Positions 9,619 to 19,714 of a stretch of 43,438 nucleotides of DNA are shown one piece after another. Both the position numbers and the translations under genes were made by a program. Source of the stretch: Olavius algarvensis Gamma 3 endosymbiont (GTDB lineage Bacteria; Pseudomonadota; Gammaproteobacteria; GCA-001735895); NCBI GenBank assembly GCA_001735895.1, contig DS021198.1, forward strand, positions 1,112,745-1,156,182, written 5' to 3'. The notes under the pieces are model-generated. The model saw nothing but the letters and a program-made list of their open reading frames with translations, did no database searches and was not told where the DNA came from. The first letter of the stretch is position 1; each line of letters starts with the position of its first letter.

Positions 9619-11214
9619 TTAATGCTCCCGTTTCCCCAAAATCAGGTCAGCCGCCTTTTCGGCAACCATCATTACCGCTGCATTGGTGTTACCCGACACA
9701 ATCGTAGGAAAGACGGAAGCATCGACGACTCTGAGTTGCCGCGTGCCATAGACGTGGCACTGGTTATCGACGACGGCGATTTTACGATCGGGGCCCATCA
9801 TGCAGCTTGAAGTCGGGTGAAACACGGTAGTACTGCGGGCCCGGATGTCCGCGATCAGATCGGCTTCGCTACGGACCTCGATGCCGGGCGTGACTTCTTG
9901 CTCGATAATCGCCGCAAGCTCGGGACTGCTGGCCAGTCGGCGCAACAGCCGCACCCCCTCGAGCATTTGCATGACGTCTTCTTCCTGCGACAAATAATTG
10001 GGGAATATTTTGACCGGCGCGAACGGGTCGGCCGAATCGATGCGCAGGTGACCGCGGCTCAAGGGGCGTAGCTGACCGATCGAATTGACAAACCCCGGGT
10101 AGCGGTCGGGTTGCATCAGCGGCCGTTTACCGGGCGGCGCGGCGGTATAAGACATCGGGTTAAAATAGGTTTGAAGATTGGGGCGCGGGCGTGACGGGTG
10201 GCCTTTTAGAAACCCGCCGGCCTGGTTGACGCTGAGCGACAGCATACCCTTCCTGAATAGCAGATATTGCATGCCGGCCGCCAGTTTGCCCCACCAGGGA
10301 TAAAGCCGATTGTTCAGGGTAGGCAGGCGCGAGCGATAGTGATAACAGCAATCCAGGTGATCTTGTAGATTGTGGCCCACCCCGGGTAACTCGACCACCG
10401 GTTCGATTCCATGATTTTTGAGTAGCGCCGGCTCGCCGATGCCCGAAAGCTGCAAAATCTGCGGCGAATTTACTGCGCCGGCGCTGACGATCACCTCGCG
10501 CCGCGCCTTCACCCGGCGGCGCTGCCCTCCCTGCATGAATTCAACGCCTGCCGCGCTGCGGTTATTAAACAGGATGCGCGTCACCTGCGCCTGCGTAAAG
10601 ACCGTGCAATTGCGGCGCTTTAACGCGGGATGTAGATAGGCGCGCGCGGTGATCTGATAATGGCCGACGCCCTCCTGGGTTTCAGCGTTGAAATCGGAGT
10701 TGAATTCGAAGCCGCATTGTAACGCGGCGGCAATAAACCGCCGGCATAAGGGATGATGCTGCTGGCTGACATTGTCGACGTAGAGCGGTCCGTCGGCGCT
10801 GCGGTAGCGATTGCCGCCGGCGGCGGCGGTTTCCGTTTTTTTAAAATAAGGCAACACCTCGTCCCAGCCCCAGCCCCGGTTACCCAGGTCGCGCCAGTCG
10901 TCGTAATCCGCCGCCTGCCCGCGGATGTAGACCATGGCGTTGATCGAGCTGGATCCGCCCAGCACTTTTCCGCGCGGCCAGTAGCTCTGGCGATTGTCGA
11001 TGCCGGGGTCCGGCTCGGTCATATACATCCAGTTGACCGCCGGATCGTAAAAGGTTTTGCCATAGCCGATCGGGGTTTGAATCCAGAAACCTTTGTCGCT
11101 GCCGCCCGCTTCGAGCAGCAGCACGCTATTACCGGCATCGGCGCTAAGCCGGTTGGCGAGCACGCATCCCGCGGAACCTGCACCGATAATGACGAAATCG
11201 AACTCGAGATCCAC
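9619..11214 (-). CDS. GMC family oxidoreductase (choline dehydrogenase-like)
   Basis: FDFVIIGAGSAGCVLANRLSADAGNSVLLLEAGG; WPRGKVLGGSSSINAMVYIRG; STTVFHPTSSCMMGP; LRVVDASVFPTIVSGNTNAAVMMVAEKAADLI. Confidence 0.93.
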   Translation of the reverse strand: MDLEFDFVIIGAGSAGCVLANRLSADAGNSVLLLEAGGSDKGFWIQTPIGYGKTFYDPAVNWMYMTEPDPGIDNRQSYWPRGKVLGGSSSINAMVYIRGQAADYDDWRDLGNRGWGWDEVLPYFKKTETAAAGGNRYRSADGPLYVDNVSQQHHPLCRRFIAAALQCGFEFNSDFNAETQEGVGHYQITARAYLHPALKRRNCTVFTQAQVTRILFNNRSAAGVEFMQGGQRRRVKARREVIVSAGAVNSPQILQLSGIGEPALLKNHGIEPVVELPGVGHNLQDHLDCCYHYRSRLPTLNNRLYPWWGKLAAGMQYLLFRKGMLSLSVNQAGGFLKGHPSRPRPNLQTYFNPMSYTAAPPGKRPLMQPDRYPGFVNSIGQLRPLSRGHLRIDSADPFAPVKIFPNYLSQEEDVMQMLEGVRLLRRLASSPELAAIIEQEVTPGIEVRSEADLIADIRARSTTVFHPTSSCMMGPDRKIAVVDNQCHVYGTRQLRVVDASVFPTIVSGNTNAAVMMVAEKAADLILGKREH

Positions 11215-11350
11215 GCTGCGGCCCGGCTAAAGATGAAACGGAATTATAGTCGCTACGTGACGCGGGTAAAGCAAAAACCACCTCGCCAACGGGTTCCACC
11301 CGTGCAGCGCATGATGCATAATCTGGGCGCTAAACCTAACGGAGCCAAAC

Positions 11351-12208
11351 TTGAAGTTCAGCCTTGAAGAATTCCGCGCTTGGGAGAACAAGCGCGTGAC
11401 CCTGGTCGGCATGTCCGGCGTCGGAAAATCCTTTCTGTCGGCCAAGTTGCGCGGCAGAAACTGGTTTCACTATTCCGGCGATTACCGTATCGGCACCCGC
11501 TACCTGGATGAACATATTATCGATATGCTCAAGGAGCAGGCGATCAAGGTCCCGTTTTTGCGAGAACTGCTGCGCAACGACTGGATTTATATCAAGAACA
11601 ACATCCGCGTCAACGATTTGGGTCCGGTGCTCAGTTTTGTCGGCAAACTGGGTAACCCCGAACTGGGGGGGGTCGAGATCGCCGAATTCATAGAGCGCCA
11701 GGCGATTTATCGCCAGGCGGAAGTCGACGCCATGTACGATATTCCTCATTTCATCGAGAAGGCGCGCAATATTTATGGCTATCCGCATTTTGTCAACGAT
11801 GTCGGCGGCAGCCTGTGCGAGCTGGACGAACCCGGTGTTATTGACATACTGGTCGAAAATACGCTGATCTTATACATCCAGGTTACCAATCAGGCACAGG
11901 AACAAGTGTTGATCGAGCGTGCGGTCTCCGACCCCAAACCGCTTTACTACCGACCCGACTTTCTGCAACGGCATTTGGAGATGTATTTCGGCGAAACCGG
12001 GCTCGAGTATGCCGCCCAGATCGATCCCGACGAATTTGCTCGCTGGGTTTTCCCGCACCTGTTCCATTCGCGTTTGCCGCGCTACGATGAGATCGCAAGC
12101 CTCGGATACACCGTGACCTCGGAAGAAGTCGACGGGGTGCAAGACGACGCGGATTTTCTGCAGTTGCTGGAAATGGCGATTGCCAGACAGCCACAAGGAG
12201 ATGCCTGA
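11351..12208 (+). CDS. P-loop NTPase of unknown function, translationally coupled to metA
   Basis: Walker A GMSGVGKS near N-terminus; TTG start preceded by GGAG; stop overlaps the metA ATG (ATGA). Confidence 0.75.
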   Translation: MKFSLEEFRAWENKRVTLVGMSGVGKSFLSAKLRGRNWFHYSGDYRIGTRYLDEHIIDMLKEQAIKVPFLRELLRNDWIYIKNNIRVNDLGPVLSFVGKLGNPELGGVEIAEFIERQAIYRQAEVDAMYDIPHFIEKARNIYGYPHFVNDVGGSLCELDEPGVIDILVENTLILYIQVTNQAQEQVLIERAVSDPKPLYYRPDFLQRHLEMYFGETGLEYAAQIDPDEFARWVFPHLFHSRLPRYDEIASLGYTVTSEEVDGVQDDADFLQLLEMAIARQPQGDA

Positions 12209-13272
12209 TGCCGCTGGTCGCACATAACGAATTACCCACCTTCACCAAGCTACGGCAAGAGGGTTTGCGCGTGTTGGCGCCGGGTCTCGCCAACCAGCAG
12301 GATATTCGTGAATTGCACATCGGTTTGCTCAACATGATGCCCGATGCCGCACTGGAAGCGACCGAAAGACAATTTTTGCGCCTGATCGGAGAAAGCAACC
12401 CGATTGCCCAGTTTTTCGTGCATCCTTTTACGCTGGATGCCTTGCCGCGCACGCCGGCGGCGCGGGCGCACATCGAGCAATTTTACGATAGTTTCGAGCA
12501 AATCAAACAGCAAGGGCTGGATGCGCTGATCATTACCGGCGCCAACGTGATCGGCGCCGATCTGGCGGCAGAAGTTTTCTGGGATGCGCTGATCGAGGTG
12601 GCCGACTGGGCACACGAAAATGTCACCTCGACGCTGTGTTCCTGTCTCGCCACCCACGCCGTGCTGGACTTTCGCTATGGGCGGAAGCGGGAAAAACAAC
12701 GCCGCAAGCGCTGGGGCGTGTTTCGACATCAAGTGGTCGCTCCGGAGCACCCGCTGGTGGCCGAAATCAACTCGGTGTTCGACGTACCCCACTCACGCTG
12801 GAACAGCGTTTACCGCGAGCAATTCGAGGCTGCCGGACTGCAGGTTTTGGTTACCGCCGACGATGGCAGCGTGCACCTTTCGACCAGCCCGGATGGTTTC
12901 CGTACCGTTTTTTTTCAGGGGCACCCCGAATACGACACGGTGTCGCTGTTGAAGGAATACAAGCGTGACGTGAATTTGTACATCGACGGCGAACTCGACC
13001 GCTACCCACCGATGCCGGACCATTACTTCAGTCAATTCAGCGCCGCCATTTTTCGGGAATATCAGTATCGGGTCGATAAATGTCTGCGGCAACAAGCACC
13101 GGTCCCCGCGTTCCCGGAAAACATGGTGTTAGATCGCTTGAAAAATACCTGGCAGGATACCGCGAGCGCGGTCGTTGGCCGCTGGGTTGGACTGATTTAC
13201 CAGTACACCAACGTGGATCGACTGAAACCCTTTATGGACGGCGTTGACATCGATAACCCGCTACAGCTGTAG
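12208..13272 (+). CDS. metA: Homoserine O-succinyltransferase
   Basis: LHIGLLNMMPDAALEATERQFLRLIG; TSTLCSCLATHAVLDF (catalytic Cys); FFQGHPEYDTVSLLKEYKRDV. Confidence 0.93.
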   Translation: MPLVAHNELPTFTKLRQEGLRVLAPGLANQQDIRELHIGLLNMMPDAALEATERQFLRLIGESNPIAQFFVHPFTLDALPRTPAARAHIEQFYDSFEQIKQQGLDALIITGANVIGADLAAEVFWDALIEVADWAHENVTSTLCSCLATHAVLDFRYGRKREKQRRKRWGVFRHQVVAPEHPLVAEINSVFDVPHSRWNSVYREQFEAAGLQVLVTADDGSVHLSTSPDGFRTVFFQGHPEYDTVSLLKEYKRDVNLYIDGELDRYPPMPDHYFSQFSAAIFREYQYRVDKCLRQQAPVPAFPENMVLDRLKNTWQDTASAVVGRWVGLIYQYTNVDRLKPFMDGVDIDNPLQL

Positions 13273-13300
13273 CAGCGCGCCGCATCCCGTGATCGGCGGG

Positions 13301-13972
13301 TTAATAAGATCCCCAGGAATCCTGTTTTCTCCAGCGGATCCGCGTCACCACAATGCCGACTAGGAACGCGATCAGGCAAACCGCTCCGCCGCGCACGAAC
13401 CAGTCGAGCCGGGTGCTGTCGTTCAGTTCGGCGTTAATGTCGGTTAACTGAGCTTTTTCTTGTTTGAGCTGCTCCAGCACCGTTTCCAGGCGTTTGTTCT
13501 GCTCCAGTATGTTGAGCGTATTTTCTGCGGCGCCGCGTACTTCCGCCAGCTCTTGTTCCGAGGCGCGCAGGGTTTTCTTGAGTGCTTGATTATCGCTCTG
13601 CTCCTGGGCCAGCGATTGTTTGAGCGCGGAGATTTCACCCTCCTGCTCGGAGATACGGTTACGCTGCCGTTCGTAACTGATATTCAATTCCCGCAGGCTT
13701 TGCCGGGCGGCCGGTTGCTCCATCAGAAATCGACTCAAGACATAGCCTTTTTTATTGTCTTCGGTTTCCACCAGCGAATACTTGGAAACCAGATCCTGCT
13801 CGAGCACGGTCACCGCTTCGCCACTTTGCAACATGCGCACGATATTGTTGGCGGTACTGGTGCCGCTGCGCATCGTGATCTCGAACTCATCGGTAATATA
13901 TCTAACCTCGGCCGCGGCCAGCGGTCCCGCGATGCAAGTGGATAAAACTACTGCTAGCACAACTCGATTCAT
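13301..13972 (-). CDS. SH3-domain, coiled-coil membrane-anchored protein (YgiM/TIGR04211-like)
   Basis: Signal peptide MNRVVLAVVLSTCIAGPLAAA, bacterial SH3 segment (RYITDEFEITMRSGTSTANNIVRMLQSGEAVTVLE), long coiled coil, C-terminal TM helix. ORF-track start trimmed to the Met at 13972. Confidence 0.85.
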   Translation of the reverse strand: MNRVVLAVVLSTCIAGPLAAAEVRYITDEFEITMRSGTSTANNIVRMLQSGEAVTVLEQDLVSKYSLVETEDNKKGYVLSRFLMEQPAARQSLRELNISYERQRNRISEQEGEISALKQSLAQEQSDNQALKKTLRASEQELAEVRGAAENTLNILEQNKRLETVLEQLKQEKAQLTDINAELNDSTRLDWFVRGGAVCLIAFLVGIVVTRIRWRKQDSWGSY

Positions 13973-13985
13973 TGAATGGCTCTCG

Positions 13986-14309
13986 TTAAAATCGATGGAA
14001 GTAACCCACCGAGTAATCGTTACCGCTAAGGTAGCCGGAAGACCTGTCGTCTTTGTGCCCGTCGATATCATTATTGCCGGGATACTCATAAGATGAAATT
14101 TCAGCATGCGGTTCGATTACAGCGTCGCCCGAAAAACCCCTCGAACGCAGCTTCGCCGCGCTCCGGCGATAAAAACTTCCCGCGTCGTTATCGATAATGG
14201 CGCCGCCGAGACCCGTTTGCAGCTTATAAATCGGCGGTGCGGCGTACAAATCAGAAAAAATTAAAAATATCGCCGCTGCAGCAATCGATCTCATCGCCGG
14301 AGTAAGCAT
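13986..14309 (-). CDS. Small hypothetical secreted protein
   Basis: N-terminal hydrophobic signal-like segment MRSIAAAAIFLIFSDLYAAPP; same strand just upstream of the SH3 gene. No family recognised. Confidence 0.45.
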   Translation of the reverse strand: MLTPAMRSIAAAAIFLIFSDLYAAPPIYKLQTGLGGAIIDNDAGSFYRRSAAKLRSRGFSGDAVIEPHAEISSYEYPGNNDIDGHKDDRSSGYLSGNDYSVGYFHRF

Positions 14310-14477
14310 GTAACGACCCTGTGACGACCCGCGTTCGTCGCTTGTGTTTTAGCCGTCATTATTGTCAGCCTTGATGCGAGTTGCAACCGCAAATACCGCT
14401 TTACCCGCGGTTGAGCAAAATTTACGTTTATCGGCTATGTTACTAATATATGATCGAGAGTCTGGCAGGTAAAAATC

Positions 14478-15206
14478 ATGAGTAAAGATATGGAAGATCC
14501 GCGGCGTGAATTCCTGATCAAGGCGCTATCGCTGGGCCTATTCGCCGGGGCCAATTTGAACAGCCTGTTTCAAAGCGGCCATGCGCGTGGCGATATACCG
14601 GAAAAACTGCCACCCGGGCGTTCTATCTTCCAGTTGCAGGGCAGGGTGACCGTCGATGCCGCCGCCGCCGATATCGACACCCCGATCGGTCCCGGCTCTA
14701 CCGTTAAAACCGGCCCCGAGAGTCGGGTCATTTTCGTTGTCGGCACGGACGCGTTCATTCTGCGCAGCAATAGCGAACTCGAAATGAATAGCAGCGATGG
14801 AGTAATAATCGGAGGTATGCGAATTCTGTCGGGCAAGCTTCTCTCGGTCTTCGGCCGGCGCGCGAAGCCGCATGCTATCACCACGTCGACCGCGACTATC
14901 GGGATACGCGGTACCGGCCTGTATATCGAATCGGAGGCCGACCGCTCTTATATCTGCACCTGTTACGGGCAGGTGCGTATCGCCGCCACCGCCGATCCCG
15001 GGGTCAGCCGGGACCTGGTCTCGGAGCACCATGACAACCCGGTATACGTATTGTCCTCGGCCGGCAAAGGCCAGCTTATCGCGCCGGCGCCGGTAATCAA
15101 TCACAGCGATTCCGAACTGACCCTGATCGAGGAACTGGTTGGCAGGACGCCGCCGTTTGCCTTCAGCGGCGGCGGTTACGGTGCACCGCGCAAAAGCGAT
15201 TACTGA
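14478..15206 (+). CDS. FecR domain-containing protein with Tat-like signal
   Basis: N-terminal DPRREFLIKALSLGLFAGA; FecR-like PIGPGSTVKTGPESRVIFVVGTDAFILRSNSELEM...TSTATIGIRGTGLYIE. Confidence 0.75.
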   Translation: MSKDMEDPRREFLIKALSLGLFAGANLNSLFQSGHARGDIPEKLPPGRSIFQLQGRVTVDAAAADIDTPIGPGSTVKTGPESRVIFVVGTDAFILRSNSELEMNSSDGVIIGGMRILSGKLLSVFGRRAKPHAITTSTATIGIRGTGLYIESEADRSYICTCYGQVRIAATADPGVSRDLVSEHHDNPVYVLSSAGKGQLIAPAPVINHSDSELTLIEELVGRTPPFAFSGGGYGAPRKSDY

Positions 15207-15214
15207 CGATTAAC

Positions 15215-15237
15215 CCGGCGACAATGCTACTCGCCGG
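15215..15237. terminator. Hairpin at convergent fecR-like/csiV junction
   Basis: CCGGCGA-N9-TCGCCGG perfect 7-bp inverted repeat between and overlapping the convergent gene ends; no strong T-tract. Confidence 0.35.
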
Positions 15238-16102
15238 TCGCTGCCGTGTCGGCTGGCGGCGCGGCTTTGAATGGCGTGATCAGGATTAACAACCCGAATT
15301 CGGGATTGTCGAGATAGTGCAGGGTCTTGCTGCGCATGCGGCGATGTTCCTTGAGGCTATGATTGTTCAGGATGCGCGTATCGGCCGCATAGGCCTTGAG
15401 ATACTGATCCTGGGGCGCATTGCTAGTGACCGAATCTATCGACAGCCGGGGTCGTCGGTAAACCAGGTCGGTATAGACGTGCAGATAACGCGCCAACTCG
15501 ACGGTAACTTTACCCTCGAACTCATACAAGCCCTGATGGACCCGCAGCGCCTCTTGTTCGAGCAACTGCAATTCCAGCGCCTCAAGGGTTTGTTCGTCGA
15601 AGGCGAAGTTTTGTTCGCTACCCGGTTCTTCGCCGTCGTTTCGCGGAATGCTTTCGAGCAGCTCGATCTGGTTGTCGATCGAAGTATATTCGTTGCCGTA
15701 GACGCGCCCGCCCCGCAGCCAGATCGGCAGCGCCTGGCCACGCTCGACCCCTGGTTGGCGCCAGGCGATATGCTGTAACAGTTCGTAACGCGGCGAGTCG
15801 ACTAGTTTGTCGGCAACTTCGAGCAGTCTGAACTCCGAGTCCGGAAGCATTTCGTAACCGAGATCGCGCGCCGCCAGCACGCTGCTGATCGAAGTCGTAT
15901 CGAGAATTTGTTCGGCTTTACTGGGCGAGCTGACCGGCAGAATGAATTCGCGGCTTTTCGGCGCCTTGATGTTTTTGAAGATGACCAGTTCGACGTCGTA
16001 GACTGGCTGGGGTTTAACGCTGGATTCGCCGGAGGTTTGCGCCGGTAAAACCCCGGGTAAAAGGGCTGCCAGGCCTAACAGGGCTGGGAAAAAATAATTC
16101 AT
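15227..16102 (-). CDS. CsiV family protein
   Basis: YDVELVIFKNI...LLQHIAWRQPG...LPIWLRGG...GKVTVELARYLHVYTDLVYR...EHRRMRSKTLHYLDNPEFGLLILITPF; signal peptide; immediately downstream of mfd. Confidence 0.85.
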   Translation of the reverse strand: MNYFFPALLGLAALLPGVLPAQTSGESSVKPQPVYDVELVIFKNIKAPKSREFILPVSSPSKAEQILDTTSISSVLAARDLGYEMLPDSEFRLLEVADKLVDSPRYELLQHIAWRQPGVERGQALPIWLRGGRVYGNEYTSIDNQIELLESIPRNDGEEPGSEQNFAFDEQTLEALELQLLEQEALRVHQGLYEFEGKVTVELARYLHVYTDLVYRRPRLSIDSVTSNAPQDQYLKAYAADTRILNNHSLKEHRRMRSKTLHYLDNPEFGLLILITPFKAAPPADTAATGE

Positions 16103-16103
16103 G

Positions 16104-19100
16104 CTAGTCTGCGGTCAGTTTATTAAGCAGCGATTCAATCTGCTTGAAGCGGGCTTCAAGTTCAACATTTTGACAGCTAATACGCAAGGTTTGTTTTCCG
16201 TCAAAACGATACTGTTCGGGATCGGCCTGGATCAGCGCGATAATTTTCATCGGATCGATATTGGGATTGGGGTTGAACACGATTTTACCATTTTGTTCAC
16301 CGACATCGATTTTCTCGACTCCAAGCAAAAGCGTCTGCAGTTTGATGCGAGTGACCCTGAACAGATTTTTCAACGCTTCCGGCAGCAGGCCGAAGCGGTC
16401 GATCAGCTCAATCTGGATATCGCGTAAACCCGCCTCGGCGGTTGCGGAGGCAATACGTTTGTATTCGATCAGGCGCCGATGTATGTCCGGGATATAGGTT
16501 TCGGGTATCAGGGCCGGTACGTGAAAACCGACTTCCGAGGCGCGCATAATCGGTTGCTCGAAGTCGATCGGCAGGTTCGATTTCAGCGATTGCACGGCCC
16601 GATCGAGCAACTCCGCGTAAAGGCTGAAGCCGATTTCGCTGATTTGACCGCTTTGCTCGTCGCCGAGGATTTCCCCGGCGCCGCGAATTTCCAGATCATG
16701 GGTGGCCAGAGTAAAACCGACGCCGAGTTCCTCCAGCGATTCGATAGCCAGTAGCCGCTTCTGTGCGTCCGCAGTCATCGCGCGTTCGGGCGGTACGATC
16801 AGATAGGCATAGGCGCGATGATGCGAGCGGCCGACGCGCCCGCGAATCTGGTGCAACTGCGCCAGCCCTAACTTGTCTGCACGATTGATGAATATCGTAT
16901 TTGCGGTAGGCACGTCGATACCGCTTTCGATGATGGTAGTGCACACCAACAGGTTGCAGCGGTGGTGATAAAAATCCAGCATCACCGTTTCCAGTTCTTT
17001 TTCCTTCATGCGTCCGTGCACGATGCCGATCCGTGCATCGGGCAGTAATTGCTGCAAATCCCGGGCGGTTTTTTCGATTGTCTTGATTTCATTATGCAGA
17101 AAATAAATTTGTCCGCCGCGCTTGAGTTCGCGTTGGCATCCTTCGATGATCGTATCCTGGTTCCAGCGCGACACGAAGGTCTTGATCGCGTGTCGCTGCA
17201 TCGGCGGGGTGGCGATAATCGACAGATCGCGCATCCCGGAGAGCGACATATTCAAGGTTCGCGGGATCGGCGTGGCGGTCATTGTCAGTAGATCGACGCT
17301 GGCGCGCAAGGCTTTGAGTTTTTCCTTGTGACGCACGCCGAAACGATGCTCCTCGTCGACGATAACCAGGCCCAGATTGCGGTACTTGATGGCGTCGGAG
17401 AGCAGTTTATGGGTGCCGATTACGATGTCGATCTTGCCGGCGGCGATTTGTTCCAGGGTATCGTCGAGTGATTTCTTGGCGGTGAATCGGGTCAGGCTGG
17501 CGATACGCACCGGCCAGTCGGCGAAGCGATCGAGGAAGTTGTGGTAATGCTGTTGGGCCAGCAGCGTGGTCGGCACCAATACGGCGACCTGGGTACCGGC
17601 ATTGGCCGCGATAAAGGCCGCCCGCATACAGACTTCGGTCTTGCCAAAACCCACATCGCCGCAAACGATTCGATCCATTGGCTGCGACGCTTGCATATCG
17701 TTTATCACCGCTTCGATTGCGCTTTCCTGGTCGGGCGTCTCCTCGAACGGAAACTCGCCGGCAAACTGGTGATATTCGTCCAGGGCCACGCGGTGCGCGA
17801 AACCCGCCATGGCTTCCCGTCGAGCCTGAATGTCGAGTAATTCGACCGCGATATCGTGGATTTTTTCCTGGGCTTTCTTGCGCGCGCGCTGCCACTGTTC
17901 GGTGCCGAGACGATGCAGCGGAGCGCTGCCTTCGCGGGCGCCGGCGTAGCGGCTGATCAGGTGGAGCGAGCTAACCGGTACGTATAGTTTGTCCTGGTTG
18001 GCGTATTCGATGCATAAAAACTCGGTCGCGATGCCGGATACCGTCAGCGTTTTCAGGCCCTGGTAACGGCCCACACCGTGATCCTCGTGCACCACGGGTG
18101 CGCCCGGTTGCAAATCGGCGAGGCTTTGAATGGTGGACTCGGCGTCGCGGGTCTTGCGGTATCTGCGGCGCCGTTTCTGCACCGCGCGCTCGCCGAATAA
18201 TTGACCTTCGGTGATTATTGCGAGACCGTTGGCCGCCAGCGTCATACCGCTTTGCAAAGCCGATGCGGTGATGAAATAGCGATTGTCGTCGCGTTCCAGA
18301 AACTCACCCCAGGTCTCAACCTGGCTGGCGTGAATTCCATAGTGACGCAACATTTCGCTGACGAATTCGCGGCGCCCGGGCGATTCGGTGCTGATCAAAA
18401 TTCGCTCAAATGCCGGCTTTTCGATAAATTTGCGTAACGCCTTGTCTGGTTGTTCGGCATTTGGCTGCAGAGTTAATTGCGGTATCGCCTGGGTATCGCA
18501 GTTGGCGCTGCCGTGATCATCCGGCTGTAACTTGAATGCGGAAAACAGTAGGCAGGAATAATCTGCGATTCGCGCCTGTAGGGCTTGCGTATCGAGAAAC
18601 AGCTGCGCCGGTTCGAGCAGCGGCCATTCGAGATTGTAACGCCGTGACTGGTAACGTTCCTCCACCTGTTGTGCGAAGCTCGCGGCATGCGTGATCGCGG
18701 CATCGTCGATTAGCAGGCGGCTTTTTTGCGGCAGATAATCGAATAGGCTAACCAGCCGGTCGAAAAACAGCGGCAGGTAATACTCCACCCCGGGCGATGA
18801 AACACCGCTCGAGATATCGACATAAACCGGACAGGTGTTCGGGTCTATTTCGAATCGCTCGCGGAATTTCAAACGGAATCGCTTAATTCCTGATTCGTCT
18901 AGCGGACACTCATGCGCGGGCAGGAGTTTGACGGCATTTATCTTGTCGATCGAGCGTTGTGTCTCCGGATCGAAACGGCGAATCGACTCGATTTCATCGT
19001 CGAAGAAGTCCAGCCGAAACGGTCCCGGGCTGCCCATCGGGAATAGGTCCAGGATGGAACCGCGGGTGCTGAACTCTCCATGTTGCTCTACTTGCGATAC

Positions 19101-19610
19101 GGCGCTGTAACCGTAAAACCCGAGACGATCACGCAAATCGGCGGGCTCGATCCGATCGCCGATTTTCAGGTTGAGCGATCTCTGATGAATGAATTCCGGC
19201 GGCGAAACCTTTTGCAAGAGCGTACTAACCGGCAGGATCAGTACCCCTGACTTCGCCTCCGATATTGACGCCAGGCATTGAATTCGTTCGGAGACGATGT
19301 CTTGGTGAGGCGAAAATTGATCGTAGGGCAGGGTTTCGAGATCCGGAAAACGAAAAATCTGTGGCGCCGTCGGGCTAAAGAATCGAATTTCCTGTTCCAG
19401 TTGCTCCGCATCGGTCATGTCGCAGCAAACTATGACCGATAGCCCCGCCCAGGATTCGATTTGTTCGCTTAACAGCAAACTGCGGCTGCTACCGTAGAGC
19501 TGGCCGACGCGTTGCCGGCGCTCCGAGTCAGCTGCGGGAATGTCGAGAAATGCGCCGGCCCGCATCTTACATGAAAGTGGTGCGCATGGACCTGCCTGGT
19601 TTATAAGCAA
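16104..19610 (-). CDS. mfd: Transcription-repair coupling factor
   Basis: 1168 aa; helicase motifs DRIVCGDVGFGKTEVCMRAAF, DEEHRFGVRHKEKLK, TMTATPIPRTLNMSLSGMRDLSIIATPP, GRVGRSHHRAYAY. Start may be the Met at 19565. Confidence 0.97.
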   Translation of the reverse strand: MLINQAGPCAPLSCKMRAGAFLDIPAADSERRQRVGQLYGSSRSLLLSEQIESWAGLSVIVCCDMTDAEQLEQEIRFFSPTAPQIFRFPDLETLPYDQFSPHQDIVSERIQCLASISEAKSGVLILPVSTLLQKVSPPEFIHQRSLNLKIGDRIEPADLRDRLGFYGYSAVSQVEQHGEFSTRGSILDLFPMGSPGPFRLDFFDDEIESIRRFDPETQRSIDKINAVKLLPAHECPLDESGIKRFRLKFRERFEIDPNTCPVYVDISSGVSSPGVEYYLPLFFDRLVSLFDYLPQKSRLLIDDAAITHAASFAQQVEERYQSRRYNLEWPLLEPAQLFLDTQALQARIADYSCLLFSAFKLQPDDHGSANCDTQAIPQLTLQPNAEQPDKALRKFIEKPAFERILISTESPGRREFVSEMLRHYGIHASQVETWGEFLERDDNRYFITASALQSGMTLAANGLAIITEGQLFGERAVQKRRRRYRKTRDAESTIQSLADLQPGAPVVHEDHGVGRYQGLKTLTVSGIATEFLCIEYANQDKLYVPVSSLHLISRYAGAREGSAPLHRLGTEQWQRARKKAQEKIHDIAVELLDIQARREAMAGFAHRVALDEYHQFAGEFPFEETPDQESAIEAVINDMQASQPMDRIVCGDVGFGKTEVCMRAAFIAANAGTQVAVLVPTTLLAQQHYHNFLDRFADWPVRIASLTRFTAKKSLDDTLEQIAAGKIDIVIGTHKLLSDAIKYRNLGLVIVDEEHRFGVRHKEKLKALRASVDLLTMTATPIPRTLNMSLSGMRDLSIIATPPMQRHAIKTFVSRWNQDTIIEGCQRELKRGGQIYFLHNEIKTIEKTARDLQQLLPDARIGIVHGRMKEKELETVMLDFYHHRCNLLVCTTIIESGIDVPTANTIFINRADKLGLAQLHQIRGRVGRSHHRAYAYLIVPPERAMTADAQKRLLAIESLEELGVGFTLATHDLEIRGAGEILGDEQSGQISEIGFSLYAELLDRAVQSLKSNLPIDFEQPIMRASEVGFHVPALIPETYIPDIHRRLIEYKRIASATAEAGLRDIQIELIDRFGLLPEALKNLFRVTRIKLQTLLLGVEKIDVGEQNGKIVFNPNPNIDPMKIIALIQADPEQYRFDGKQTLRISCQNVELEARFKQIESLLNKLTAD

Positions 19611-19714
19611 AGGGGTGAATGATCGCTAACGGGGGTTTGCAAAATACCATGCGGCCCAATGAACGGCCCACTGGGTTCCCGGGCCGCGCTTTAGCGGGTC
19701 CGCGTAGCAGCGCG

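Noticed and set aside
11215-11350. Possible SAM riboswitch or Met box upstream of the metA operon
   Set aside because: No convincing SAM riboswitch consensus or tandem Met box seen by eye; would need an Infernal/Rfam scan.
10753-11367. 204-aa plus-strand ORF
   Set aside because: Antisense to the well-supported GMC oxidoreductase; composition is a shadow of a GC-rich coding strand.
12250-12792. 180-aa minus-strand ORF
   Set aside because: Antisense to metA.
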